Shown here: positions 37,182-47,759 of the stretch, in pieces
Layout of the letters: each line of letters opens with the position of its first letter
Numbering within the stretch: the stretch's first letter is position 1
DNA from: Dimorphilus gyrociliatus
Taxonomy: Eukaryota > Annelida > Polychaeta > Dinophilidae
Direction: 5' to 3'
NCBI GenBank assembly: GCA_904063045.1
Contig: CAJFCJ010000012.1
Span: 2,046,001-2,110,000 of the forward strand
Length of the DNA: 64,000 bases
Program-made: the position numbers and the translations under genes
The notes under the pieces: generated by a model
Told to the model about the DNA's origin: nothing
Seen by the model: the letters and a program-made list of their open reading frames with translations, nothing else
The model's database searches: none

Positions 37182-37950
37182 TTTCTTGCTAAATATTCCG
37201 TTAATTACCAATATTATAAGATAAAGTATGTATAGTGCATATATATACAATATGTATAGTATATATATATACTGTATATATATGTATATATGATATATAT
37301 ATGCTATACATAAATATATATATATACAAGTGTTTATGTATGTATATGTGTTTTATATCAAAATAATAATCATTGTTTTTATTACTGTTTATGATTTTTT
37401 AAAAAAATAAAGTAATAACTTTGTTTTTTTAAAAAAAAAATACAAAGATTAAAATAGTATGATATTAATTATCTTCTTTCGGAATGGAGAGACAGAGAGA
37501 GAGAGAGAGAGAGGGTGTCGACGACGTACAAAGGACTTATATATTATCAATAGCAGAATGGAGAAGCTAGCTATTCTATATTTAATTATATAAATGATTT
37601 ATGAGTGATAAATTTTAGCACCTTTGACTTCTTTCATTCATTAACCAGACAAGGGGATGGAACGGTTTAGAAGAAGGATGGAATGGTTGGTAAGTTAATC
37701 TTGTATCTTTCCATTAAATTGATAGTATTTAATTTTAATATAATCCATTCTTGTACTGTCTTTATAGCTGTTGAATTGAATGATTGAGTGATGGATAGAG
37801 AGGAGGAGAGAGAGAGAGAGGGAGGGAGGGAGGGAAAGAGAGATGGGTATATAAATAGTTCTTTCCTTATAATAAAAGTATCATTTGTCCTACTACTACT
37901 GGGATATCTTATATATATATAATAAATCTTATTATTAATTAAACTTTTAT
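37182..37950. repeat. Simple-sequence-rich spacer: (TA)n, (GA)n
   Basis: An imperfect TA/TATG tract fills 37230-37330. GA tracts lie at about 37489-37514 and 37797-37843. The latter ends in a GGGA repeat. The spacer separates the orphan membrane protein's start from the GALNT stop. No coding sequence. Confidence 0.7.
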
Positions 37951-40900
37951 TTAAAAAGGAAAGTCATTGGCATAATTAGAAAAAATCCACTTTTTTTGGG
38001 GAACGTTTGTACATGGTTCCATATATAGACGGTTGTTTCTGCCAGCTGTTAAACATTTCCTTGAAGAAGTATCTTCCAAGTAACCGTTTCTTAAATGACG
38101 CCATCGTATAGCGTGTTTTGCTTCGCAATCAACTGTTGTAATTGAAATTCCTCTTGTCCTCTTCCCAATACATAAATCAATAGCTTCAATGAGACCATTT
38201 TTCGTTAATCTTAAGATTTGACTATTGCCACTACCGTGACAAGGATATAAGATTATAATTCCCTTATTGTTTTGAGTATCAATACAATTAAGATATCTTG
38301 CGTTTTTTATAGTTCCTGAGGCCATGGGATTCATTTCGGGTACCCTTATTTCTGGAACAACGTTCTTTAAATACCAGCCGAACGAATGGCATTTTAAGTC
38401 TTTCTTTAACTTCAATCTATCTTCAACGTTACCGAAAGACCAAGATTTTAATTCGGGATTCAAAGCGTAAAAGGCTTTCTTATATTTATCTAGCCAAACC
38501 TCCGCAACCCGGATGTTATTCTTCATAAAAGTCCTCATATTACCCTTTGGGAATTTGTAAGGTTGACTCTTTCTGAAAATATGAGCCACTCTGGAACATG
38601 GCATGATTAAAAGAGTACCACCGCACATCCATGTCTTGAAAGATAATTCTAAATTCTCTGCGCCCCAAATTTCAAGTCCTGGATCGTAAAAACCCAATCT
38701 TCGAAAGAAGGACTTATCAATCGAAAACAATCCTCCAGCCATGGTTGGAGACCTAATACTTTCCATATTGGATTTACGTCTTCTAACTTCGTATTGGGGT
38801 ACGCCTTTCCACCTAAAAGTCATATGCCAATCGAAACTACCCCTGATATTAGTGCCAGTTGGAATAATCCTAGAAGATAATAATTCCAGAGATAATCATG
38901 CGTTGACAAAAGAGTGTTTATATTAATCTTTTTAAATGTCACTTACTGAAAAGAACTAGCGTGAATGGTATCAATAATAGGACAAACGACGGTTGTTCTG
39001 TTTTTCCAGATTTCAAAGAGTAATGGTTCCAACCAGCCCACTGCACATTCGACATGGGAATCGAGAAAAGTAAGCGTCGGAGCTGTTGAAACTCGAACTC
39101 CTTCTAATCTGGCTCGAATTAGTCCCACCCTTTTCTTTAATCGAAGTATCTTTACTTTCTCTAGTTTAGACATATATCTATCCAGTTTGTCCTTAAGATA
39201 TTCTATGAAAATATTTAAAAATACGTCAGTCAAACAACTAATTTGTTTGTTATGTATAGAATGTATGTTAGTTGGCTAGATATGTTTGTTTTGTTTGGTC
39301 GTTACGTATATTATATAAACCTAATAACCTCTTTGACTGTTGTCGTCCACTAAAATCACCTCTTTTATTAATTCGGTGGGAGATCTATTTAATACACTAT
39401 GAACAGTTCTTAATAATGTCGACCAACTCTCTTCTGTAAAGCATATTATAACAGAAGTTTGAGGCAGTTCCTCGTAAGGGAAGAGCTGTTTCCTGCACCT
39501 GTATGTATATATAGAAAAAATCGAAGAAATAAGAACGTTAACTGATTCAAAATCTATATTTTACGAGTCTGAAGACAGCAAATGAATACGTAAAAATGAG
39601 AGAAGTCGGTGCAACAGGAAAAATAAACAAAAGTACGAATTCAGAGAGATGATTTAAGGAGAACAAAGTAAAATACAGACGGGGAGAAAGAGAGAGAGAA
39701 AGGACGAGAGGGCGAGAGGGAGAGAAAGACACACACGATCATAGTTGCACGTACGCTCAGAGACGTACAAGGGGAAACTGAGATAGAGAGCAACACAAGA
39801 AAAGATACGAGAAAAATTCAGAGAACGAGAGAGACGCCCTCGCAAATCCATACGTCTACGTAATTAAAAGCGTAGAAGAGAACGACCCACTTGTATTTAA
39901 TTATATGCAAGTATTTTCCTCTCTCGCCCCTCCGTCGCAGTTTGTCTCGCAACATGAGCCGGAGAGGACTGTTTGCTTTTTATCTCTTAACTTTAGCGAC
40001 GGCCCTTCCTCTCAAGTCGGAAATGGGTCCGAGGCAATTGGCAGAGTTGGCAGAAGCCCTTGAAAAATTCCAGAAGGTATCAGCGAAGGATCCGGAAAAC
40101 AGTAAATTGATTTTTATTATCTAATTTAATGACCCATTTATTTGATTAATAAAGTTAAAATCTTCTTTCTATTAGCAATATACTAAAATACTTTATCGGC
40201 ATTAGCTTACAATATACCATACTGCAAAGTTTTTTATCTCTTATCATCCCTTTTATTTTCGTTTATTATTTTTTTTTCATCTCTGTCTAGATACAATTGA
40301 TAAAGGACCGCAAAAGACTGAAGGAGGACTATCAAAGGACACTCTTTCTAAACTTATGAGCGCATTAATGGATGACCGCGATCGTCGGGCTTTTGATGAA
40401 CCCATGAAAAGGGATGCCTACGCTGATTTTTTTCGACGTCTAGAAAGTTTAAGGAGGGGTGGTCGTTTGGGACAGAAAATGATAAGTCTTCGCTGGGGTC
40501 TAGGAAAGTAGTTAAGATTGGAGAAAAGAACTTCTACAAACCCAGGATCCCTCGCATCTTTTAGGGATCTTTCGACGGATATACGATTGCTGACGAATTC
40601 GTTGAAAGACGCTGACCTCCAGCCAGCCTTAACACGTTCGTCGTTTTGGTTCGACGTCACACCACGGCCCATTTCTCCTGGACCGTTCCTATCGGCCAGT
40701 AAAGTCCTTCTATCCACATTTCTAACCTGTATTTATTATTGAAAATATTTCCGCTTTTTTAATACATATAGGGAAATAATTTACTTCTTCCCATGTATTT
40801 TCTTCTGCGAAGCTTTCCTCTTCAAAATTATTAGTCACAGTAGTAACGCTGCCTGATGCTTGTTCCTTTCTTACTACATTCTCTAGCGGATATACTCCGT

Positions 40901-40991
40901 AGAATATGTAAATATCGAGAACTAACCAGAAAGCACTTGTGACAAATATAGCCATCACTATTTTGGTTTTTGTTAATCTATCTCTAGCCAT
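37951..40991 (-). CDS. Polypeptide N-acetylgalactosaminyltransferase (mucin-type O-glycosylation)
   Basis: Five exons in phase: 40785-40991, 40542-40726, 39329-39498, 38947-39202, 37951-38869; 578 residues. Type II Golgi layout: short cytosolic [10 protein letters not shown], one membrane anchor ([21 protein letters not shown]), then a stem. GT-A catalytic subdomain: [39 protein letters not shown], and metal-binding D-S-H in TFLDSHVEC. The Gal/GalNAc-T motif follows ([39 protein letters not shown], with WGAEN instead of the usual WGGEN). A C-terminal ricin-type lectin domain is present. It transfers GalNAc from UDP-GalNAc to Ser/Thr. The 1043-base intron 2 (39499-40541), far larger than other introns here, contains a complete opposite-strand gene. 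Confidence 0.93.
39670..39740 (+). repeat. GA-rich microsatellite inside GALNT intron
   Basis: Degenerate (GA)n with GGGCGAGAGGG units, just upstream of the nested peptide gene. It might belong to that gene's promoter or 5'UTR; no other role is visible. Confidence 0.6.
39954..40511 (+). CDS. Putative neuropeptide/peptide hormone precursor nested in a GALNT intron
   Basis: Two exons (39954-40101 and 40291-40511, phase 1) encode 122 residues. A signal peptide is plain ([20 protein letters not shown]). A helical, charged propeptide follows ([18 protein letters not shown]). A Lys-Arg cleavage site precedes [13 protein letters not shown]. The chain ends RWGLGK followed by the stop, so trimming of Lys and amidation on Gly would give a C-terminal ...RWGL-amide. 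Further Arg-Arg pairs within the peptide may or may not be cut. I do not recognise the peptide family. The gene lies wholly within the opposite-strand GALNT intron 39499-40541, ending 30 bases short of the GALNT ex2 boundary. The assignment rests on layout, not on homology. Confidence 0.6.
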
Positions 40992-41050
40992 CTTGTTTTT
41001 TGTTTTTGTACAAAAGAGATAAACTTATTGTTTATCTTCCTCTTGCTTCT

Positions 41051-41251
41051 TTACTTTTCTTGAACAGATTCGGTTAATCTCTTGGCTCTGTATCTGCCTA
41101 AGAAATATTTAAAGTTCTTATGAAAATGTCTGCTTAAACAATCGATTCCTTCCAGCTGCATTGTAATTTCATTATAAACAGATGTGAATTGTATAGATTT
41201 ATACCATTTTATCAACTCTTTTTGCTGTATTTCTTCATATTTAACAATCAT
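41051..41251 (-). CDS. Possible small basic protein
   Basis: A 66-codon minus-strand frame starting with ATG lies 60 bases upstream of the GALNT start. It is Lys/Arg/Tyr-rich with CLSRHFHKNFKYFLGRYRAK near the end. There is no signal peptide and no family I can name. It could be a real micro-gene, an upstream ORF of the GALNT transcript, or chance. Confidence 0.3.
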   Translation of the reverse strand: MIVKYEEIQQKELIKWYKSIQFTSVYNEITMQLEGIDCLSRHFHKNFKYFLGRYRAKRLTESVQEK

Positions 41252-42768
41252 AAAACAATCTTTACTGTTAATTCTCTCCGAAAGCTTTTCATATTCCCTT
41301 CCCCTTTACGATCCTGGTCTAGATTCTCTAGTCGCTCGCAATTAAATACCCTATAGAGTACCGAAGACGTGCGACTCCTCCGGTAAGAGAATATCTAAGA
41401 AGATGACCAACAATGAAACGTTACTGCCCTCAGGTAATCTATACTTTTACCCTTGAAAAACTGATAGCCACTTCTTATTTAACGCTACATAAATAACCCA
41501 TAACGTTCTCCTTCAACGCAAAGTAGATTTTACAAAGAGAAAAGAGAGATAGAGATGGAGAGAGAGAGAGGGTGAGAGAGAGTGAGAGAAGAAAAAGTAT
41601 CTAACACCTGTTTCATAGACAAAATTGGTTAGATACACATATATTCATATGTTTGTATGTATGTTTGTTTGTATACGTATTGCGCATATACATTACACGA
41701 ATAGAATAATCATTAATCTACTAATGAGTAACTACTTGATTAAGTGATTTTTTAATGTCAAAAGAGACATATAGAGATAAAGAGAGAGAGAGAGAGAGAG
41801 AGAGGGAGGGAAGAAGAGGAGAGATAAATATTAAAACCAAAAAGAATAAAATACACTAAATTTAATTAGTATGAGAATGAATATAATGACTAGTAATCGC
41901 TAAACCCTACTCTATTGTGTTCTCATCTTAAATCTAATCTTATTCAATATACAAACAATAAATGATTAGAAATTTGGTCTATAAATAGTATATAGGTCTA
42001 TTTTTTTTACTATACTTGTACTATACACTAATATATATATATATATAAATGCATTTTTTAATATATTACTGTAGTAGTAAAAGCTTATTTTTTCTTTCTA
42101 TATATATATACATACCAATATATAACCCTTTTAAGTAATAGTTTTAATATTTTTTTTTTGGCCTATTTACTTTATTTTAAGATTTTGTCATTAAAATTAT
42201 CACAAGTTATCTTATCAAATATAGATAATATCTTTAATAATATTTCTATTATTGACATTGATACTCTTTCTTTAATTATAGAGATATATACAATATATAT
42301 ATATATATAAATGAAGAGTTTTGAAATTATACAACTCGATATTTGTAAAATATAGTTGTTATTGCGTTTATGTATTTAATTTCGCAATCATTTCGCAAAC
42401 AAACACAAGAAAGTTGGTCATAACCATATTTTATGTCGGATTTTCCGGTATTTTATACTTACACTTTCTGAAAGTTACTTAATGTCTTTTAATGTTATTA
42501 TTTAACATAAATTGCTATTTAAAATTATTAAATCGTTCGAAATGTAAAGCAAAGTGTTAATTTTACGATAGATTTATGGTAAAAACCGTTTTCCCGCGAA
42601 ACTATGTTTATCAAAAATAAAGACTACTAGCGACACCTGATGACGTCAGCGCTGTGACTCACTATGGGATCTATCAAAGAAAAGTCTCATATTTGTTCGG
42701 ATTTTTAATTCGTCAAAGCAGAATTGTGTCGTTTTTTAGCACATTTACAACGATTTACACTCAGAAAA
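41252..42768. other. Long intergenic region with GA and TA microsatellites
   Basis: (GA)n tracts sit at about 41545-41590 and 41780-41822, and TA tracts at about 42030-42048, 42100-42112 and 42290-42310. The right end holds the caspase promoter region, including a palindromic TGACGTCA. No gene seen. Confidence 0.6.
42641..42648. promoter_or_regulatory. Palindromic CRE (TGACGTCA)
   Basis: A perfect cAMP-response-element palindrome lies 121 bases before the caspase start codon in a less AT-rich patch (GATGACGTCAGCGCTGTGACTC). It matches the CREB/ATF consensus; occupancy is inference. Confidence 0.5.
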
Positions 42769-43765
42769 ATGACAGACAAAACAGACGCAAAACCTGACTT
42801 CCAACAGATTAATAAAAGATCAACTGACCATGAAGACGCTCGGTAAATATGACGTTTTCTTCTATTCTAGTCATCTTAACCATCTTTCCTCTACAAAGCA
42901 CATATAGGGCGGCGGGAGAAGATTTGCGTGTTTCTGATGAATACCCTATGACTAGTTCCAGAAGAGGACGATTCATCATTATAAACAATGTGAACTTTTT
43001 AGGAAGAACTGGAATGAATACTAGAGAAGGTTCAGATAGAGATGCTATCTCTTTGAAAATGAGATTTAAAGCTCTAGATTTTGATGTTGTGGTTTATAAA
43101 GATCAATCCACGGCCCAAATGGAAAAGATTTTCGGAGACGCTGCCGCCAATGTTGATTACAATAGGAGGGCCGATTGTTTTGGGTGTGCCTTACTCTCTC
43201 ATGGAGATCATGGAATTATCTATGGTATCGATGGTTTTATAGAAATAGAAAAGTTGACTGAACCATTTAATGGTGATAAGTGCAAAGAACTCGCTGGAAA
43301 ACCAAAAATCTTTCTTATTCAAGCTTGTCGCGGAACAAAATTCGATAGCGGTGTTGAGATTGCAGACAGTGAAGCAGTTAATCCAGGTGCTGATGATATT
43401 TTTAAAAATAGAACTTTCAAGATTCCTGCCCTTGCGGATTTTGTCTTTGCATACTCAACTGTGCCCGGTTACTTTTCATGGAGAAATTCTAGAGAGGGTT
43501 CATGGTTTGTTCAAGCTATTACTACTGTTTTTGAAGTAAGAAATAATAAATACTGTTCAATTGACTTAACCAACTAAAAATTCTTTCTTCATTTCAGAAA
43601 TACTGTGACGAAAAGGACCTACTCTGGATGCTTACAAGAGTTAACTACGAAGTAGCGTACAAGTTCGAGTCTAAAACGAATCAAGAAAGTATGAGGCAAA
43701 AGAAACAGATTCCTTGCATTACGTCAATGCTTACAAAAGACCTTTACTTTCGCCGCAAATATTGA
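42769..43765 (+). CDS. Effector-type caspase (caspase-3/7-like), copy A
   Basis: Three exons in phase (42769-42842, 42908-43535, 43598-43765) encode 289 residues, the usual size of an executioner caspase with a short prodomain and no CARD or DED. Visible: GRFIIINNVNF, catalytic His in LLSHGDHG, catalytic Cys in LIQACRG, an Asp-rich inter-subunit linker (DSGVEIADSEAVNPGADD), then small-subunit DFVFAYSTVPGYFSWRN with the substrate-pocket SWR. Linker Asp residues are candidate processing sites. It would be activated by cleavage and cut cellular proteins after Asp during apoptosis. A related copy faces it at 43911-44871. Confidence 0.92.
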
Positions 43766-43910
43766 TAAATACACAAATTATAGTAATTTATGAAAATCGT
43801 TGATATAATAAATGAGAGAGAGTTTGTATTGAAGTATAGTATACAAGCTCGACTTATGAATTAGTTCAATAATATTAAATGATTAAAAAGCCAAATGTTA
43901 AGATAAGTTT

Positions 43911-44871
43911 TTAATAATTCCCTGGTTTAAATTTTAATATCTTTGTCATATAACTCAATATAGATGGAATTTGTTTCTTTCCATTTAAGTTGGGATCCTT
44001 TGTGTTTGATTCATATGTAGCAACTTTTTCGCAGACTAATGCTAACATTTTCATTAAATCCATTGAGTCGGAATATTCCTGAAAGAAATAATTACTAGAT
44101 ATTTTTCGGACATGAATCATAAATTTAACTCTTTACCTCAAAAATTGTTGTAATAGCCTGTATAAAAACAGATCCTGTTTCATTTCTCCACGATACGTAA
44201 TCACTAAAGCAAGAATATGCAAAAATGAAGTCCGAAAACACAAGTTCTCTATAGGTTTCAGCGATTTCGGAAGCTCTGCTAATAAATGTTCCACATCCCT
44301 CCGATACAGCATCTGTACATTCAATTCTAGCACCATCATCGTATAGTAGTCCTCTGCATGTCTGAATTATGAAAATTTTAGGCTTTCCTATTAGTTCAGG
44401 GCAATTTTGACCATCAACTAAAGCGGCTAACTCATTTATTCTGATAATATTATCAGTTCCATAGACTGCTCCTAAAGTGCCATGAGTAAGGATAGCACAA
44501 CCGAAACAATCTGATTTCAAATTAAAAGACTTTCGTTTAGCAGCATCCTGTAAAATGCTTCGCATGCCTGATACCGTCTCATCTCTAAATTCTTTAACTT
44601 CGAAACCTAGACTTTCGAAAAGATTCTGTAATTTTAAACTATCACTGTCTGATCCGACTCGAGTTTCTTGTTTAGTTACTTCTTTAAAGTTCACATTATT
44701 TATAATGATAAACTGCCCTCGTGGCTTAGATGTCATCTCATACTCCACATGGCTTAATCTATTGTAAAGATATAAAAGACAATATACGGTATATTGTATA
44801 AGCTATTGTTATTACTTGCAAGAATTCTCACAATCAGTTAGTTTTATTTTGTCGAATAGTTTGTCATTCAT
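43911..44871 (-). CDS. Effector-type caspase, copy B
   Basis: Three exons with the same phases as copy A (44816-44871, 44137-44758, 43911-44078) encode 281 residues. Visible: GQFIIINNVNF, catalytic His in ILTHGTLG, catalytic Cys in IIQTCRG (QTCRG in place of QACRG), linker CTDAVSEGCGTF, and small-subunit DFIFAYSCFSDYVSWRNE. Both catalytic residues are kept, so activity is likely, but the linker has fewer Asp residues and the pocket loop differs. The last exons of the two caspases are only 145 bases apart, tail to tail, and the intron positions match. They are best explained by an inverted tandem duplication followed by divergence. Confidence 0.9.
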
Positions 44872-45108
44872 ATCCTGTTTAGCTGAAAGATCGAAACGAA
44901 TATTAGCTGAAAAATTAAGAAATGGCTGCTACTTTCGTTTTACATTTATAGGTGTATTTATAGGTGTCACTAGTGTATACAGAATATTCGCTTGTTTCAT
45001 TAATGAAAATTTCCTTTTTTTAATTATTTGTTTGTAAATTCATTTCAGACATGATTTATTCAAAGATAATTTAAGCAAGCGATTATGAATGCTTTTTTTT
45101 CTATCAAC

Positions 45109-46229
45109 TTAAACGCAGAAGGCACCCTGTGGAATTACTGGTGAGGCAGTCAGATCAATATTCATCTGCTTCATAAAAACTGCTTGTTCGAATAAGAATT
45201 CGTAGCATTCTGACCTGTTAATACAAGAAGGACTAATTCAAAATTTTGTTCTTTTGTTTTTTATAAAAAATAAATTTCGGGTTTACATAGTTTTTGCTTC
45301 TTGCCAGGTAGATCCCCAAATATAAAATCCGTGTCTTCTGACAAGCACACAGCACGTATCTGGATAAGCTTTCATTGCTCGTGCCATTACCTCTTCTAGT
45401 TCGCATTCAAACGGTGTATTCTCAATAATAGGTACAGTAATAGTATCATGATAATTATATTTTTTTCCTGAAAAATAGCTTAGTCAACACAAATCAACAT
45501 ACAAAGTTAAGTGATTAGAAAAGTTTACCAGTAGAGTCTCTTTTCAATCCCTTAATCATTTCAATATGGGATATTTTAAATTCATAGCCTGGTGTTATCA
45601 AGGTTACTTTAACAGCAGCTGCAGAGTGAGCATGAATAATAGCTCCAGCGTCTACGAATAAGACAGGCAAAGATAATATATAAATATATATTGTTTACAT
45701 AAAGTACTTAAATTTTACTTACTTCTTAAGCGGTACGCATTCATAAAGAGTGGTGTACATTGACTTTTCTTTAATTTTTTCTCAGATGGAGGAAGATATA
45801 TATCTTTTCCTTCTATATCTTGAACAAATATATCTTCTAGCTGTATTTATTTATACAGAATAATATATTAATAGATTTAATTGGTATTTAATGAATATGT
45901 GCTAGATGCTAACTTCAATTTTCTCTTTTTGAACTCCAGATGGAGCAATGAAAATTTCATTTCTAAAATATATAAAGGATATCAAACTGTATTTTTCAAT
46001 ACTTCATTCCATACCCTTTACGAATACTTATTCCTCCACCAGTTCCAGTGCACCAGCCGATAGAGTAGAAAAGTTTACACAAGTCGATAATTAGTTGTTT
46101 TGGGTCTTCTTCATTTGGTATGGCAGTATTTCCCTTGAAAAAAATTAAGCTTGATAGCCAGTTGTTTCTTATTATCATCAGCTTTATACTTACGATGCTT
46201 CCTTTATTTTTTGAGTCATTACTATCCAT
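45109..46229 (-). CDS. APIP: Methylthioribulose-1-phosphate dehydratase
   Basis: Seven exons in phase: 46194-46229, 46015-46133, 45914-45962, 45723-45840, 45529-45651, 45287-45467, 45109-45214; 243 residues (human 242). Class II aldolase fold: [24 protein letters not shown], the zinc ligands HAHS and [10 protein letters not shown], and [16 protein letters not shown]. It dehydrates methylthioribulose-1-phosphate to the diketo intermediate in the methionine salvage pathway, in the cytosol. In mammals it also binds APAF1 and dampens apoptosis. Its position beside two caspases is curious, but I see no evidence that linkage is functional. Confidence 0.95.
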
Positions 46230-46375
46230 ATTCAAGTTATTTTATGTTGTCACGATAGCAGAAAATATAAATTGGACACTGTTTTAATAAGTGGATGCAT
46301 TTTTGATAAACCATGTGATTCTCTATTCTCTTTCGACCTTATCAATGTATCATGTTTTCAATTACAATATAAATT

Positions 46376-46381
<6 letters not shown>

Positions 46382-46412
<31 letters not shown>
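46382..46412. repeat. (TA)n microsatellite
   Basis: About 15 uninterrupted TA units. Likely polymorphic in length; no other role visible. Confidence 0.85.
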
Positions 46413-46419
<7 letters not shown>

Positions 46420-46858
46420 CTATTCTACCATTGTCATAATAACTCAATAGGTAAATTTATAGAAAGTGTTTTCATAAGAAAATATATTTTTGAATAACAA
46501 GACAGAAAGTGAAAGTGATAAACTGTATATCGTAAGCCTTACGATTGTATTGTAACAAAGAATAAATATCTAAAAGTATGAGAGAGTGGAAATTTAATGT
46601 ACTGTATAAATTACATATATATATAGAAATATATATTCAGTATTTTATATATATACATGTATGTAATGACAAAATAAGAATTCGAACAAACTTTACTTTG
46701 TCGAACATTCTTTTTTGTTTATTTATATACAGTATAAACAATATATTTTCTTTCGTTTCTTCTTTCTTCCTTTATTTTCAATTCCTTAACACTGGGAATA
46801 GAAATTAAGTATTCTATTCCCTTTTGTCAACGAACAGCTTGACAAAATATAATCTCCT

Positions 46859-47083
46859 TCAAAACTTTAAAAAATTAATAGCGTTGGAGAGACAATCAAT
46901 GATGAAGGCACCAACAGTTATCTTTGTAAACAAGTAGGATACAGCCAGATTTAATAGTAGATTTGATTCAAATGTAACAGTATATATAAATATTCCAGAT
47001 ATTAAACCCGCAAGGAAAGCTTTAGATATTCCATTCATTTCGAGAAAATGCAAGTGTGAAGTTAAATGCAGACATATGCTCAT
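46859..47083 (-). CDS. Possible small membrane protein
   Basis: A 74-codon frame starting with ATG, almost wholly hydrophobic after residue 20 (KAFLAGLISGIFIYTVTF, LAVSYLFTKITVGAFII), which would make two membrane segments. No homologue recognised; AT-rich DNA easily produces such frames by chance. Confidence 0.25.
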   Translation of the reverse strand: MSICLHLTSHLHFLEMNGISKAFLAGLISGIFIYTVTFESNLLLNLAVSYLFTKITVGAFIIDCLSNAINFLKF

Positions 47084-47759
47084 TTATATTGATTAATCAT
47101 AAAAAAGATATTGTAGATTCTCAATATGTTACTTTGCTGTAGTTATCTTTAAAGAGTCGAATGCCCAATGATAATTTGCTATCCCTATGCTCTTCTGTTG
47201 AATAGATTAGTGTCAAATAACAGAACTTCTAAACTATTCTCTATCTGTTTTCTTTCATTTTTTGTTTGATTCAGACGCTACATAAGTATTAATATATTCT
47301 ATTATATTTTTTTTATTTTTATCAAAAGGATCTTTTAGCCGGAGAAGCTCATTTTTATGAAAATCGTTTTTTAATTTTTATAGAATGTTGGAAATTGTTC
47401 TTCTAATAGATGGAAAAATAACTTTCTGTAGGATATTAAAATAATAGGAAAAACTTTAATAATAATAATATTCTTAAGAGTACTAGTATTGCGTAAATTT
47501 ATGGAAAAGAACGCAAGAATCAATGTTCTTTCGAATTTTGGCGAAATATTCCTTCGCAAGGCGGCACCTGTATTATCGGCTGCTCATTGCTTCTTCTCAT
47601 AATCTCTGGTACTTCTATTATTCACTGATTCTTGAAACAAGATAGAAAAGAAGGATTTTAAAGGCAATAGACAAGTTCTGCTACTACAAAAAAAACTTAA
47701 TATTTTACTCTTATTTTTTCATTTGGATATTTTTCCCTAACTCTAAAAGAAATAGTAAA

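Larger units (their letters stand above)
46230..47759. other. Divergent intergenic region between APIP and BRIP1
   Basis: It contains a long (TA)n run (46382-46412), more TA-rich sequence (46610-46660) and one small minus-strand frame listed separately. Otherwise AT-rich without recognisable content. Confidence 0.5.

Noticed and set aside
37489..37843. GA tracts as part of a transposon or CRISPR-like array
   Set aside because: Plain dinucleotide and GGGA microsatellites without spacers, terminal repeats or coding sequence.
40291..40511. Assigning the nested peptide to a named family such as PDF, DH31, CRF or the secretin/GHRH group
   Set aside because: Short resemblances (YAD...LGQ) are too weak and cysteines or family end motifs are missing.
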